62,823 nt of DNA from the NCBI GenBank assembly GCA_030447785.1, contig JAUJOF010000013.1:1-62823 (forward strand), in the 5' to 3' direction. The DNA comes from Solirubrobacteraceae bacterium. GTDB taxonomy: Bacteria > Actinomycetota > Thermoleophilia > Solirubrobacterales > Solirubrobacteraceae. The first letter of the stretch is position 1, and the number at the start of each line of letters is the position of its first letter. Made by a program: the position numbers and the translations under genes. A model generated the notes under the pieces. It did no database searches. It was not told the DNA's origin and was given only the letters and a program-made list of their open reading frames with translations. Positions 8,393 through 16,180 of the stretch are shown piece by piece.

Positions 8393-9222
8393 GGCGCCGT
8401 GCGCTCCCCGATCAGGCGGGTGGCCAGGATCAGCGCGCTGAGGGCCAGCAGCCAGGTGACCATGCCCTCGGGGATGGGACCGAGGTGCCCGATCCCCCAG
8501 CCTCCGGCGTCGATGGGGTCGTCGGCGTACTCCACGTAGCGGGCGATGGAGTTGACCTGCTCGTCGCTCAGCCACGGGAAGGTCGGCATCACGTAGGGCC
8601 CGATGTCGACGGCCTCGGCCACGTCGAGGGGCGTGACCTCCCCCAGGAGGTCGGGCACCACGCCGCGCGTGACGATGCCCCCGCGGGCGAGGATCTGGTG
8701 ACAGGCGGAGCAGTTCTCGGCGAACAGGCTCTGGCCCTGGGCGATGTCGCCCTCGGCGATGTCCACCTCGGGGATGGGCGGGCCGCCCAGGGTGGCCACG
8801 TAGGCCACCAGCGCGCGGATCTGTCCCTCGGTGAGCACCGGCTCCTTGCGCGAGGGCTGGGCCTCGGGCTCGGGGAGGGGCATGCGCCCGGTGCGCAGAT
8901 AGAAGTCCGCGCTCTGGGCGCCGGCGCCGTACAGCGACGGTCCACGGTCGGGGATGCCGCGGGCGAACTGGCCGTGGCACGACGAGCAGTTGTCCACGAA
9001 CAGCCGTCTCCCCTCGCGCACCAGCCCTTGGTCGGGAGGCGCCCCGGTGGACGAGCCGACCGGTCCCTCGGCGGCGTCGAGCTTGGTCGCTGCCGCGCCC
9101 TCGCTGCCCTGGGTTCCCGGTCCGGCCAGTCCGAGCAGGGCCAAGGCGCCGCACACCAGCGCCACCGCGATGCGCACCCGGCGGGGCAGCCACGCGCGGC
9201 GGTGCACCAGCCGGCGGATCAC
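8389..9222 (-). CDS. qcrC: diheme cytochrome c subunit of the bc complex
   Basis: 277 residues with two class I cytochrome c domains, heme sites CSSCH and CSACH. The likely Met axial ligands are in TGRMPLP and VMPTFPWL. An N-terminal signal/anchor helix (VRIAVALVCGALALLGLAG) and a C-terminal helix (MVTWLLALSALILATRLIG) tether it. It carries electrons from the Rieske protein directly to the oxidase, consistent with a bc-oxidase supercomplex. The GTG start at 9222 is supported by a GTGA overlap with the upstream ctaG stop. Confidence 0.93.
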   Translation of the reverse strand: MIRRLVHRRAWLPRRVRIAVALVCGALALLGLAGPGTQGSEGAAATKLDAAEGPVGSSTGAPPDQGLVREGRRLFVDNCSSCHGQFARGIPDRGPSLYGAGAQSADFYLRTGRMPLPEPEAQPSRKEPVLTEGQIRALVAYVATLGGPPIPEVDIAEGDIAQGQSLFAENCSACHQILARGGIVTRGVVPDLLGEVTPLDVAEAVDIGPYVMPTFPWLSDEQVNSIARYVEYADDPIDAGGWGIGHLGPIPEGMVTWLLALSALILATRLIGERTAP

Positions 9223-9998
9223 CCCGCGGCCTCCAGACGGCGCTCGCGGGCCAGCTGATGGCGCTCCTCGCGCAGAAGCTCCCGCCAGCCGATGACCACC
9301 GCGGCGAAGGCCAGCATCATCGTCCCGCCCAACCACATGAGCATGCCGGCGTCCTGCTGGTCGGCCAGCAGGGGATAGGAGGGATACAGCGGCTCGGGCG
9401 CGTAGAGCAGGACCACGCCCACGACGCTGACCACCGGCATGGTCGCGAGGTGGTAGGCGGTGAGCGACAGCCAGCCCAGCCGGCGCGGCAGCGGCTGGGC
9501 GCCCAGGACGGGCAGCCAGAAGAGCAGGCCCGCCCACAGGTAGGCGGCGTGCTCCACCGCGTGCACCGCGTCGCTGCGCACGGCGGCGTCGTACACGGGC
9601 GTGAAGTGGGTGCCCAGCACGACGGCCGCGAACAGCCCCCAGGTGGCGACGGGATGGACGAGCACGCGCGCCGCCGGGCTGACCATCAGCGCGGTCAGGC
9701 GCCGGCGCGTCGGTGGGCGGGCGGCGCGCAGCGCGAGGGTCAGCGGCCCGCCGACGACCAGCAGCGGCGCGGCGACCATCGCGATCAGCAGGTGCTGGAC
9801 CATGTGGGAGAACAGCGCCGTCTCGGCCGCCGCGTCCAGCGGCGACAGCAGCGCCACGGCGAGGGTGAGCAGCCCCGCGGCGTAGGCCACGCTGCGCCGC
9901 GTGTGCCAGCGGCGCACGCGCCAGACCCCGGCGGCGTAGGCGCCCGCGGCCAGCGCGAGCAGGGCGAGCACGTCGGGTTGGAGCTGCCAGGCGCTCAC
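9219..9998 (-). CDS. ctaG: cytochrome c oxidase assembly protein CtaG (caa3-type)
   Basis: 259-residue membrane protein with about seven helices and the conserved histidines of the caa3_CtaG family (FSHMVQHLLI, HFTPVYDAAV, HAVEHAAYLW, LTAYHLATMP). The family is needed for copper insertion or assembly of cytochrome oxidase. The GTG start at 9998 overlaps the preceding gene's TGA as GTGA. Its place between the oxidase and the bc genes fits a role in building this oxidase. Confidence 0.88.
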   Translation of the reverse strand: MSAWQLQPDVLALLALAAGAYAAGVWRVRRWHTRRSVAYAAGLLTLAVALLSPLDAAAETALFSHMVQHLLIAMVAAPLLVVGGPLTLALRAARPPTRRRLTALMVSPAARVLVHPVATWGLFAAVVLGTHFTPVYDAAVRSDAVHAVEHAAYLWAGLLFWLPVLGAQPLPRRLGWLSLTAYHLATMPVVSVVGVVLLYAPEPLYPSYPLLADQQDAGMLMWLGGTMMLAFAAVVIGWRELLREERHQLARERRLEAAG

Positions 9999-10384
9999 GC
10001 GCCTCCCTCGCGCGCCGCGCGGACGGCTCTGCGCTCGGAGGAGCGCTCGCGGACCAGTCCGCCGACGGCCAGGAGGCCGGTGCCGGCAGCGGTGAAGGCC
10101 AGCCAGCCCCCCAGCACGGGGGCGAGCACCAGCAGGAGCACCGTGATGCCCAGCAGGACGGTGGCGTGACTGGCGTCGGGGGTCGCCTCGATGCCCTCGT
10201 CGGCCGGTGCGTCGCGCCGGCGGCCGGCCAGCAGCGCCCAGAGGGCCATCAGGGCGGTCGTGGCCGAGGCCGAGCCCAGCAGGACGAAGGCGATCAGGTC
10301 GGGGTCGAAGATCGCCCACTGGACCACCCACACCACGCCGAGCATCAGTGCCCACGCCAGCATGACCACCCACCCGCGGCTCAT
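9995..10384 (-). CDS. small membrane subunit, probably cytochrome oxidase subunit IV-like
   Basis: 129 residues with four predicted helices (WVVMLAWALMLGVVWVVQW, AFVLLGSASATTALMALWA, VLLGITVLLLVLAPVLGGW, FTAAGTGLLAVGGLV). No catalytic motif is seen. It sits immediately after ctaD, coupled by ATGA, in the position where actinobacteria carry the short subunit IV (CtaF). The sequence itself is too generic to prove homology, so the function rests on position and size. Confidence 0.75.
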   Translation of the reverse strand: MSRGWVVMLAWALMLGVVWVVQWAIFDPDLIAFVLLGSASATTALMALWALLAGRRRDAPADEGIEATPDASHATVLLGITVLLLVLAPVLGGWLAFTAAGTGLLAVGGLVRERSSERRAVRAAREGGA

Positions 10385-12036
10385 TGGCTGCCTCCTTCGC
10401 CGCTTGCGACCGGCCGGTGGGAGGACTCGTCCTCGGCCGCCTCCTCCTTGAGGTCGAGCAGCGGTGCGTAGCTGCGCACGGGCGGCACGGCCGGGAAGTT
10501 GTAGCGCGGAGGCGGTGAGCTCGTGGCCCACTCCAGGGTGTGGCCGTCCCACGGATCGGGCCCGCTGGGCTTGCCCAGGCGCAGGCTGCGGATGAGGTTG
10601 GCCAGGAAGATCAGCAGCGAGAGCAGGATGATGAACGCGCCGACGGTCGAGAGGGCGTTGAGCGCGGTCCACCCCGCCGTCTCCGGGTAGTCGGCGATGC
10701 GGCGCACCATCCCCTGCTCGCCGACGAAGAACTGGGGGATGAAGGTGACCAGGCCCCCGAGGAGCATGAGCCAGAAGTGCCAGCGGCCCAGGCGCTCGTC
10801 CAGCAGCCGGCCGGTCACCTTGGGAAACCAGTGGTAGATGCCGGCGAACATCCCGAACACCGTGCCGCCGAACAGCGTGTAGTGGAAGTGGGCGACGACC
10901 GAGTAGGTGTCGTGCGCGTTGTAGTCCAGCGGCGGGGAGGCCACCCAGATTCCGCTCAGCCCGCCGATGAGGAAGACGATCATGAAGCCGCAGGCGAACA
11001 GAAAGGAGGCCCGCAGCTTGATGCGTCCGCGGAACATCGTCGCGAGGTTGTCGAAGTACTCCACTCCGGCCACCACGATGATGGCCGTGGTGGTCAGGGA
11101 GAAGAAGCGGTTGTCCACCGAGCTGGTGACGAACATGTGGTGACCCCACACGGACACCGACAGGGCGGCGAAGGCCAGCAGCGACCCGACGAAGAGCTTG
11201 TAGCCGAAGAAGCGCTGGCCGGCGCTCGTGGCGATGGCCTCCGAGCCGGCGGCCAGGAAGGGGAAGAACACGATGTAGACGACCGGGTGGCCGAAGAACC
11301 AGAACAGGTGCTGGTAGAAGATCGCGCCGCCCGGCTGGGTGAAGACATCGAGCCCGTGGCGCTCGATGAACAGCAGGCCCATGGCCAGCAACAGCGCCGG
11401 GAACGCGACGAGCGTCATCAGGGAGCTGACCACCATGCTCCACGTGAACACGGGCAGACGCAGCATGGTCATCCCCGGTGCGCGGTGGCGGATGATCGTC
11501 GCGAGGATGGACGCCGCCCACAGCATGCCGGCCAGTACGCTCAAGAAGACCGAGATCACCCAGAGGTCCATTCCCGTGCCCGGCGTGCCCACGTCGTCGC
11601 TGAGGGGGTCGAAGGCAAACCATCCGGCCCGGCCGGCCCCCTCCTGGGTCAGAAAGCCGGCGTACATGAGCAGGCCGGCCCCGAGGAAGAGCCAGAAGCC
11701 CAGCAGGACCAGCCGCGGCCACCTCAGCCCGCTGGCCCCGATCTGCAGCGGTACCAGGTAGAGCCCGAACCCCAGCGCCATGGGGGCGCCGAAGAGGTAG
11801 AACATCGTCGAGCCGTGAATCGTGAAGACCTGGTTGTAGGCATTCAGGCTCATCACCTGCAGCTCGGGCGCGGCGAGCTCCGAGCGCATGAGAAGAGCCA
11901 GCAGCCCGCCCAGGCAGAAGAACACGAAGGCGCCGCCGCACACCAGCAGGCCGAGGTGCTTGTGATCGGTGCTGCTCAGGATGCCCAGCAGCCGGGGACC
12001 GCGCCGTACCGCGGGGGGAGGGAGGGTGGCGCTCAT
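10381..12036 (-). CDS. ctaD: cytochrome c oxidase subunit I with altered proton-channel residues
   Basis: 551-residue heme-copper oxidase core. Metal ligands are all present: His74 and His385 (low-spin heme), His383 (heme a3), His250, His299 and His300 (CuB), and Tyr254 for the His-Tyr cross-link. Residues recognised for proton uptake in A-type oxidases are missing. The IGAPD loop reads IGASG (Gly103), the HPEV motif reads HPVVY (Val252, and no YS alternative), and the GIK lysine position reads AGVEYF (Glu326). It reduces O2 to water using electrons from QcrC via CuA of CtaC. It overlaps both neighbours by ATGA. Confidence 0.92.
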   Translation of the reverse strand: MSATLPPPAVRRGPRLLGILSSTDHKHLGLLVCGGAFVFFCLGGLLALLMRSELAAPELQVMSLNAYNQVFTIHGSTMFYLFGAPMALGFGLYLVPLQIGASGLRWPRLVLLGFWLFLGAGLLMYAGFLTQEGAGRAGWFAFDPLSDDVGTPGTGMDLWVISVFLSVLAGMLWAASILATIIRHRAPGMTMLRLPVFTWSMVVSSLMTLVAFPALLLAMGLLFIERHGLDVFTQPGGAIFYQHLFWFFGHPVVYIVFFPFLAAGSEAIATSAGQRFFGYKLFVGSLLAFAALSVSVWGHHMFVTSSVDNRFFSLTTTAIIVVAGVEYFDNLATMFRGRIKLRASFLFACGFMIVFLIGGLSGIWVASPPLDYNAHDTYSVVAHFHYTLFGGTVFGMFAGIYHWFPKVTGRLLDERLGRWHFWLMLLGGLVTFIPQFFVGEQGMVRRIADYPETAGWTALNALSTVGAFIILLSLLIFLANLIRSLRLGKPSGPDPWDGHTLEWATSSPPPRYNFPAVPPVRSYAPLLDLKEEAAEDESSHRPVASGEGGSQ

Positions 12037-12764
12037 CCGCGGGCCTCGAGCTGTCGCTGGGTCACCCAGGCGCGAAAGCGTTCCGGCTCCATCGCCGACA
12101 CCCTGAACAGCATGGCGGCGTGGCGCAAGCCGCAGAACTCCGCGCAGAACCCCCCCTTGGGGTAGTCGCCGGGCTCGGTGAAGCCCAGCGTGAAGCTCGT
12201 CAGCCGCTCGGGGAACGCGTCGCGCTTGAAGCGCAGCTGCGGGATGTAAAAGGAGTGGATGACATCCAGCGAGGTCATGGTGAAGCGCACGTTGACGCCC
12301 GTGGGGACCACCAGCGTGGTGAGCTCCCCTCCGCCGCCCGAGGCCTGCGTGATGCCCAGCTCGGGATAGTCGAAGCGCCAGGTCCAGCGCGCCGCCGTCA
12401 CCTGGATCTCGAGCTCGGCGGGCGGGGCCTGGATCCCGTCCTGACCCTCCTCGTCCGCGCCGCCCTGTTTCAGCTCGCCGGTGCCCGTGCTCGCCTCGGC
12501 CGGAAGGTTGGCCCGATCGTCGCCCATCTCGGTGAAGGTGAAGTACACGAGCATCGCGGCGATGAGCGCGAGCAGGAGGATGTACGAGCCCTCCGCGCCC
12601 GTGAAGTGCGAGCGCCTGCGCCGCGGGCGGTCGTCCTCGGCCCCCCGGTCGCGGTAGCGCACCGCGAAGATCACCACCAGCAGCGTGATGACGACGAAGA
12701 CCCCCACGCCGATCGGCAGGTAGAGGTTGAAGAGATCCTGCCAGGTGTCGCGCGTGTCGACCAC
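12033..12764 (-). CDS. ctaC: cytochrome c oxidase subunit II
   Basis: 243 residues: two membrane helices (17-36, 61-77) and a cupredoxin domain with a complete CuA site, His170, Cys207, Cys211, His215 and Met218 (CAEFCGLRHAAM). The aromatic electron-entry patch reads RWTWRFDYP. No cytochrome c domain is fused, so electrons should come from QcrC. The GTG start at 12764 lies 2 bases after the upstream stop; a longer reading in the same frame lacks support. An acidic/Gly-rich linker (85-115) is unusual in length but common in GC-rich lineages. Confidence 0.92.
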   Translation of the reverse strand: MVDTRDTWQDLFNLYLPIGVGVFVVITLLVVIFAVRYRDRGAEDDRPRRRRSHFTGAEGSYILLLALIAAMLVYFTFTEMGDDRANLPAEASTGTGELKQGGADEEGQDGIQAPPAELEIQVTAARWTWRFDYPELGITQASGGGGELTTLVVPTGVNVRFTMTSLDVIHSFYIPQLRFKRDAFPERLTSFTLGFTEPGDYPKGGFCAEFCGLRHAAMLFRVSAMEPERFRAWVTQRQLEARG

Positions 12765-12766
12765 CG

Positions 12767-13408
12767 TCAGGCCCCTCTCCTCCGCGCCAGGGCCAGGCCG
12801 AGCGTGGCCCCGAAGGCGGCGTGACCCACCCACCAGCCCCACGGGGGCAGGGCCTCATAGACGACGTTCGGATCCTCGATGGCGTTGACGGTCAGGTTGA
12901 GGACGACGATCTGCAGGGTCAGGCCGTACAGGAGGCCCATCCCCATGGCCGCCACCGGGTGCGGGCGGGGCCCCAGCAGCCAGATCAGCAGCGCGGCGCC
13001 GACCAGCCCGGCCAGCGCGGCGTTGACCAGGTGCCAGAGAAGCCCGAAGGCGATGGACAGGACCTCGAACGAGGCCGCGAAGGCGTCGGGCCCCAGCAGG
13101 AAGCTGGTGATCGCCGTCAGCGGCGTCCACGTGCTCGAGGCGATGCCCGCGACCGCGGTGGGCTCGTCGGCGACCTCGGCGATGGACACCAGCGCGAGCG
13201 CCATGGCCGCGCCGGCGAGCAGCCCAGCCCTGAGGCCGGTCCGCAGCAGCTCGCGCGCGGGCATCCGGGTGTCGTCGCCGGCCACCGTGAGACGGTCGGG
13301 GGCCGTCACCTCCGCTGGTTCGGCTCCGCTCGGCCCCTCTCCGCGGCCGACGCCGGAGTGCGCCGCGGACGCGGCGGACAGTTCGGCCCGACCGGGCGAC
13401 GAGGGCAC
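12767..13408 (-). CDS. four-helix membrane protein, first gene of the respiratory operon
   Basis: 213 residues; about 55 low-complexity residues and then four hydrophobic helices (LRAGLLAGAAMALAL, FGLLWHLVNAALAGLVG, GMGLLYGLTLQIVVLNL, GWWVGHAAFGATLGLALA). It is not a recognised oxidase subunit. The GTG start at 13408 is favoured because a TAACGT -10-like hexamer ends 6 bases upstream; an internal ATG at 13264 would give 165 residues. It is 2 bases from ctaC and shares its transcript, so an accessory role in the oxidase is likely but unproven. Confidence 0.68.
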   Translation of the reverse strand: MPSSPGRAELSAASAAHSGVGRGEGPSGAEPAEVTAPDRLTVAGDDTRMPARELLRTGLRAGLLAGAAMALALVSIAEVADEPTAVAGIASSTWTPLTAITSFLLGPDAFAASFEVLSIAFGLLWHLVNAALAGLVGAALLIWLLGPRPHPVAAMGMGLLYGLTLQIVVLNLTVNAIEDPNVVYEALPPWGWWVGHAAFGATLGLALARRRGA

Positions 13409-13414
13409 GGGCGC

Positions 13415-13420
13415 ACGTTA
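13415..13420 (-). promoter_or_regulatory. putative -10 box of the bc-oxidase operon
   Basis: TAACGT on the minus strand, 6 bases before the GTG of the first operon gene; consistent with a leaderless transcript. No clear -35 was identified. Confidence 0.45.
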
Positions 13421-13570
13421 TCTCCCAAACGCCGCCGCCACCACCCTCCCCCCGGTTGTGTGGCAAGGGCCGAGGCGGTGACGACGGCGCCCCGAGTTGC
13501 CCGGGGCGACCGCGGGGTAGATCGCGCGGCACTCGGGTCGCGACGCAAGGGCTTCGCCTGAGCCGATTCG

Positions 13571-13592
13571 CCGAGCAGGATCTCCTGCTCGG
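13571..13592. promoter_or_regulatory. perfect 22-bp dyad upstream of the monooxygenase gene
   Basis: CCGAGCAGGA and its exact reverse complement TCCTGCTCGG separated by TC. It lies in the 250-base region between the divergent respiratory operon and the FMO gene, ~70 bases before the FMO start. The 2-base spacer suits a dimeric repressor site better than an RNA hairpin. No regulator is encoded alongside. Confidence 0.45.
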
Positions 13593-13660
13593 GGACACCG
13601 CTGCGCCAGACCTTGACGCGCGTCATCTTCGTGCCACGCTCCGCGGCGCGAGCGAGCTCG

Positions 13661-15106
13661 ATGCGCCCCTATCCCAAGACCGCCATCATCGGTGCCGGCG
13701 CCTCCGGCATCGCCGCCCTCAAGGCCCTGCACGAGCGCGGCCTGGAGGTCGACTGCTTCGAGGCGTCCGACCGCGTGGGAGGCAACTGGGTCTTCGAGAA
13801 CGTCAACGGGATGTCCTCGGCCTACCGCACGCTGCACATCAACACCTCGCGCGCGCGCATGGAGTTCGCGGACTTCCCCATGCCCCGCGCCTATCCGGAC
13901 TTCCCCCACCACACCCAGATCGCCGCCTACTTCGACGCCTACGTCGACCACTTCGGGCTGCGCGGGCGCATCTGCTTTCGCACGCCGGTGGAGCGGGCCG
14001 TGCGCCACCCGCAGGGGGGCTGGACGCTCACCGCCCGCGGGGAGGATCACCGCTACGACGCGCTGGTGGTGGCCAACGGCCATCACTGGGACGAGCGCTG
14101 GCCCGAGCCGCCCTTCGCGGGCGCCGACGATTTCGCCGGCGAGCAGATCCATGCGCACGCCTACGAGCGCGAGGACCAGCTGCGCGGGCGCAAGGTCGTG
14201 GTCGTGGGCATGGGCAACAGCGCGATGGACATCGCGGTCGACGCCAGCTACCACGCACAGCACACGGTGCTGGCCGCGCGGCGGGGAGCTTGGGTGCTGC
14301 CCAAGTACGTCCACGGCAAGCCCCTGGACCGCAAGCGCGCGCTGCTGACCAACCCGCGCGTGCCGTGGAAGGTCCGCCAGCTCATCGGCCAGCTCACGCT
14401 GGCGGCCGTCTCCGGGCCGATGGAGACCTACGGCCTGCCCAGGCCCGACCACCGCCTCGGTGAGGCGCACCCGACCATCTCCGGACGCATCCTGGACCGT
14501 CTGGCCCACGGGGCCATCATCACCAAGCCCAACATCGCCCGCCTGCATCGCCACGAGGTCGAGTTCACCGACGGGTCGCGCGTGGAGGCCGATCTCGTCG
14601 TCTACTGCACCGGCTACAAGGTGACCTTCCCGTTCTTCGACGAGCGCTTCATCTCCGCGCCCGACAACCACATCGAGCTGTTTCGCCGCGTCTTTCACCC
14701 TGAGATCCCCGAGGTGGCCTTCATCGGCCTGCTCCAGCCGCTGGGGGCGATCATGCCCCTGGCCGAGGCCCAGGGCCAGTGGGTGGCCGCCTACCTGTGC
14801 GGGAAGTACCACCTGCCCGAGCGTGCGGCGATGAGGGCCGACCTGCGCCGCGACTTCGCCCGCATGGCCAGGCGCTACGTGGCGTCCAAGCGCCACACGA
14901 TCCAGGTCGACTTCGACGACTACCTGCGCGAGCTGACCCGCGAGCGCCGCGCCGGCGAGGCCCGGGCGCGCCGCGCGGGCTTCGCGCTGCCCGTGGCCCC
15001 GCGCGTGGCCGAGGTTGACCGCGTGACGGTGTCGGCGCCGGCGGAGGTCGGCAGGCGACCCTCGGGGCACCTCCCGCGGCCATCTGGCCGCCTCCGCCAC
15101 CCCTAG
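13661..15106 (+). CDS. flavin-containing monooxygenase (FMO family)
   Basis: 481 residues. FAD-binding GAGASG near residue 10, the FMO signature FxGxxxHxxxY (FAGEQIHAHAY), NADPH-binding GMGNSAMD, and a C-terminal CTGYKVTFPF motif. These give a class B monooxygenase that oxygenates a soft nucleophile or ketone with NADPH and O2. ATG 13661 is chosen because it precedes the Rossmann strand directly (MRPYPKTAIIGAGASG); an in-frame ATG at 13613 would add 16 residues. The C-terminal 30 residues are Pro/Arg-rich and probably disordered. The substrate is unknown. Confidence 0.88.
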   Translation: MRPYPKTAIIGAGASGIAALKALHERGLEVDCFEASDRVGGNWVFENVNGMSSAYRTLHINTSRARMEFADFPMPRAYPDFPHHTQIAAYFDAYVDHFGLRGRICFRTPVERAVRHPQGGWTLTARGEDHRYDALVVANGHHWDERWPEPPFAGADDFAGEQIHAHAYEREDQLRGRKVVVVGMGNSAMDIAVDASYHAQHTVLAARRGAWVLPKYVHGKPLDRKRALLTNPRVPWKVRQLIGQLTLAAVSGPMETYGLPRPDHRLGEAHPTISGRILDRLAHGAIITKPNIARLHRHEVEFTDGSRVEADLVVYCTGYKVTFPFFDERFISAPDNHIELFRRVFHPEIPEVAFIGLLQPLGAIMPLAEAQGQWVAAYLCGKYHLPERAAMRADLRRDFARMARRYVASKRHTIQVDFDDYLRELTRERRAGEARARRAGFALPVAPRVAEVDRVTVSAPAEVGRRPSGHLPRPSGRLRHP

Positions 15107-15109
15107 ACT
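15104..15109 (+). promoter_or_regulatory. putative -10 box (TAGACT), leaderless start
   Basis: TAGACT ends 9 bases before ATG 15119; it overlaps the FMO stop codon. Confidence 0.45.
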
Positions 15110-15118
15110 CGACGCGCC

Positions 15119-16078
15119 ATGCCCGAGTTCTGCCGACACGGCCGCTTCGTCCAGAACTGCCGGATCTGCTCGCCACCCGCCGAGCGTGCCGTGGGCGGGC
15201 AGCCGTCGCGGTCGCCTTCGCCCGCGCGCGGCTCGGCGGGCGCTTCGGGGTCGTCCTCGGCCTCGCGCTCACGCGGGGGCCTGGTGGTGCGCCGGGCCGC
15301 GCGCTCGGCCGACGACGGCTACGCCCACGCGCTGGTCCCCGGCCTGAAGGCCAGCGGCGACGCGCAGCGCCTGGTGGACGAGCTGGCCTTCGCGGCGGCG
15401 CGGCTGGACGAGCTGGCGGTGGACCCACCGGGCCTGTACGCCGAGGTGGCGGGCGCGGCCGACCACGAGGAGGGCACGTGGCTGGCCTTCCTCATCACCT
15501 ACCTGGACCCGACGGTCGAGGCGCCCTTCGCCGCGATCCATGCCGTGCGCACCCCCTGGGCCGCCGACGGGCTGCCCGACCTCGACGGCGCAGCGCGAGG
15601 GCCGCGGTCCTCCCACGACCCTGCGCGAGGTGGGCAGACGCTGGCGGCCTACCGCGCGTGGGCGGCGCGTCACGGGGGTCAGGCCGCGGGCTTCACCGGC
15701 GAAGCCTCCTGGAGCTCGCAGCGGCGCTTCGACCGCCTCTTCGAGCGCCTCGCGCTGCCGGGCTTCGGGCGCGCGGGCCGCTACGAGCTGCTCGTCGCGC
15801 TCGGCGCGCTGGGGCTCTACGACCTGTGCCCGACCGCGCTTCGCGTGGAGGACGACGCCACCACGCTGGCGGCCAAGCGCGTGCTGGGCATCGGCGACCG
15901 CGTGAACCTCGAGCGCCGCGCCGCGGCGCTGGCCGATGGCCTGGAGATCGACATCGCCCCGCTCGACCTGGCCTTGTTCAACTGGGGCCAGCCCCAGGGC
16001 GAGCGCGCCACCATGGGCTCGCGCGCCCAGCCCGACCCGGCGCTGCGCGACCGCCTGGCCGCCGCGCTCGGTCTCTGA
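15119..16078 (+). CDS. conserved actinobacterial protein with N-terminal zinc-type motif
   Basis: 319 residues. The N-terminus has FCRHGRFVQNCRICS, a Cys-x-His-x6-Cys-x2-Cys cluster likely to bind zinc, followed by a Ser/Arg/Gly linker (25-52). The remainder is a mostly helical domain with TWLAFLITYLDP, PGFGRAGRYELLVALGALGL and VLGIGDRVNLERRAAALA, which could be read as a helix-hairpin-helix DNA-glycosylase-like fold. It may relate to the thymine pyrophosphorylase-like clades described near DNA-modification genes, but this is a weak recollection. No partner genes are adjacent. A TAGACT box 9 bases upstream supports the start. Confidence 0.7.
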   Translation: MPEFCRHGRFVQNCRICSPPAERAVGGQPSRSPSPARGSAGASGSSSASRSRGGLVVRRAARSADDGYAHALVPGLKASGDAQRLVDELAFAAARLDELAVDPPGLYAEVAGAADHEEGTWLAFLITYLDPTVEAPFAAIHAVRTPWAADGLPDLDGAARGPRSSHDPARGGQTLAAYRAWAARHGGQAAGFTGEASWSSQRRFDRLFERLALPGFGRAGRYELLVALGALGLYDLCPTALRVEDDATTLAAKRVLGIGDRVNLERRAAALADGLEIDIAPLDLALFNWGQPQGERATMGSRAQPDPALRDRLAAALGL

Positions 16079-16180
16079 GCGCTCTCGCCCGCACGCGAGC
16101 TTGCGCGGGAAGGACAACGCCGGCGCGGGCCCAACTCCGAGCTGTCGGCGGCCCCATCCGACGGTCGCCGGCCGGCTCGC

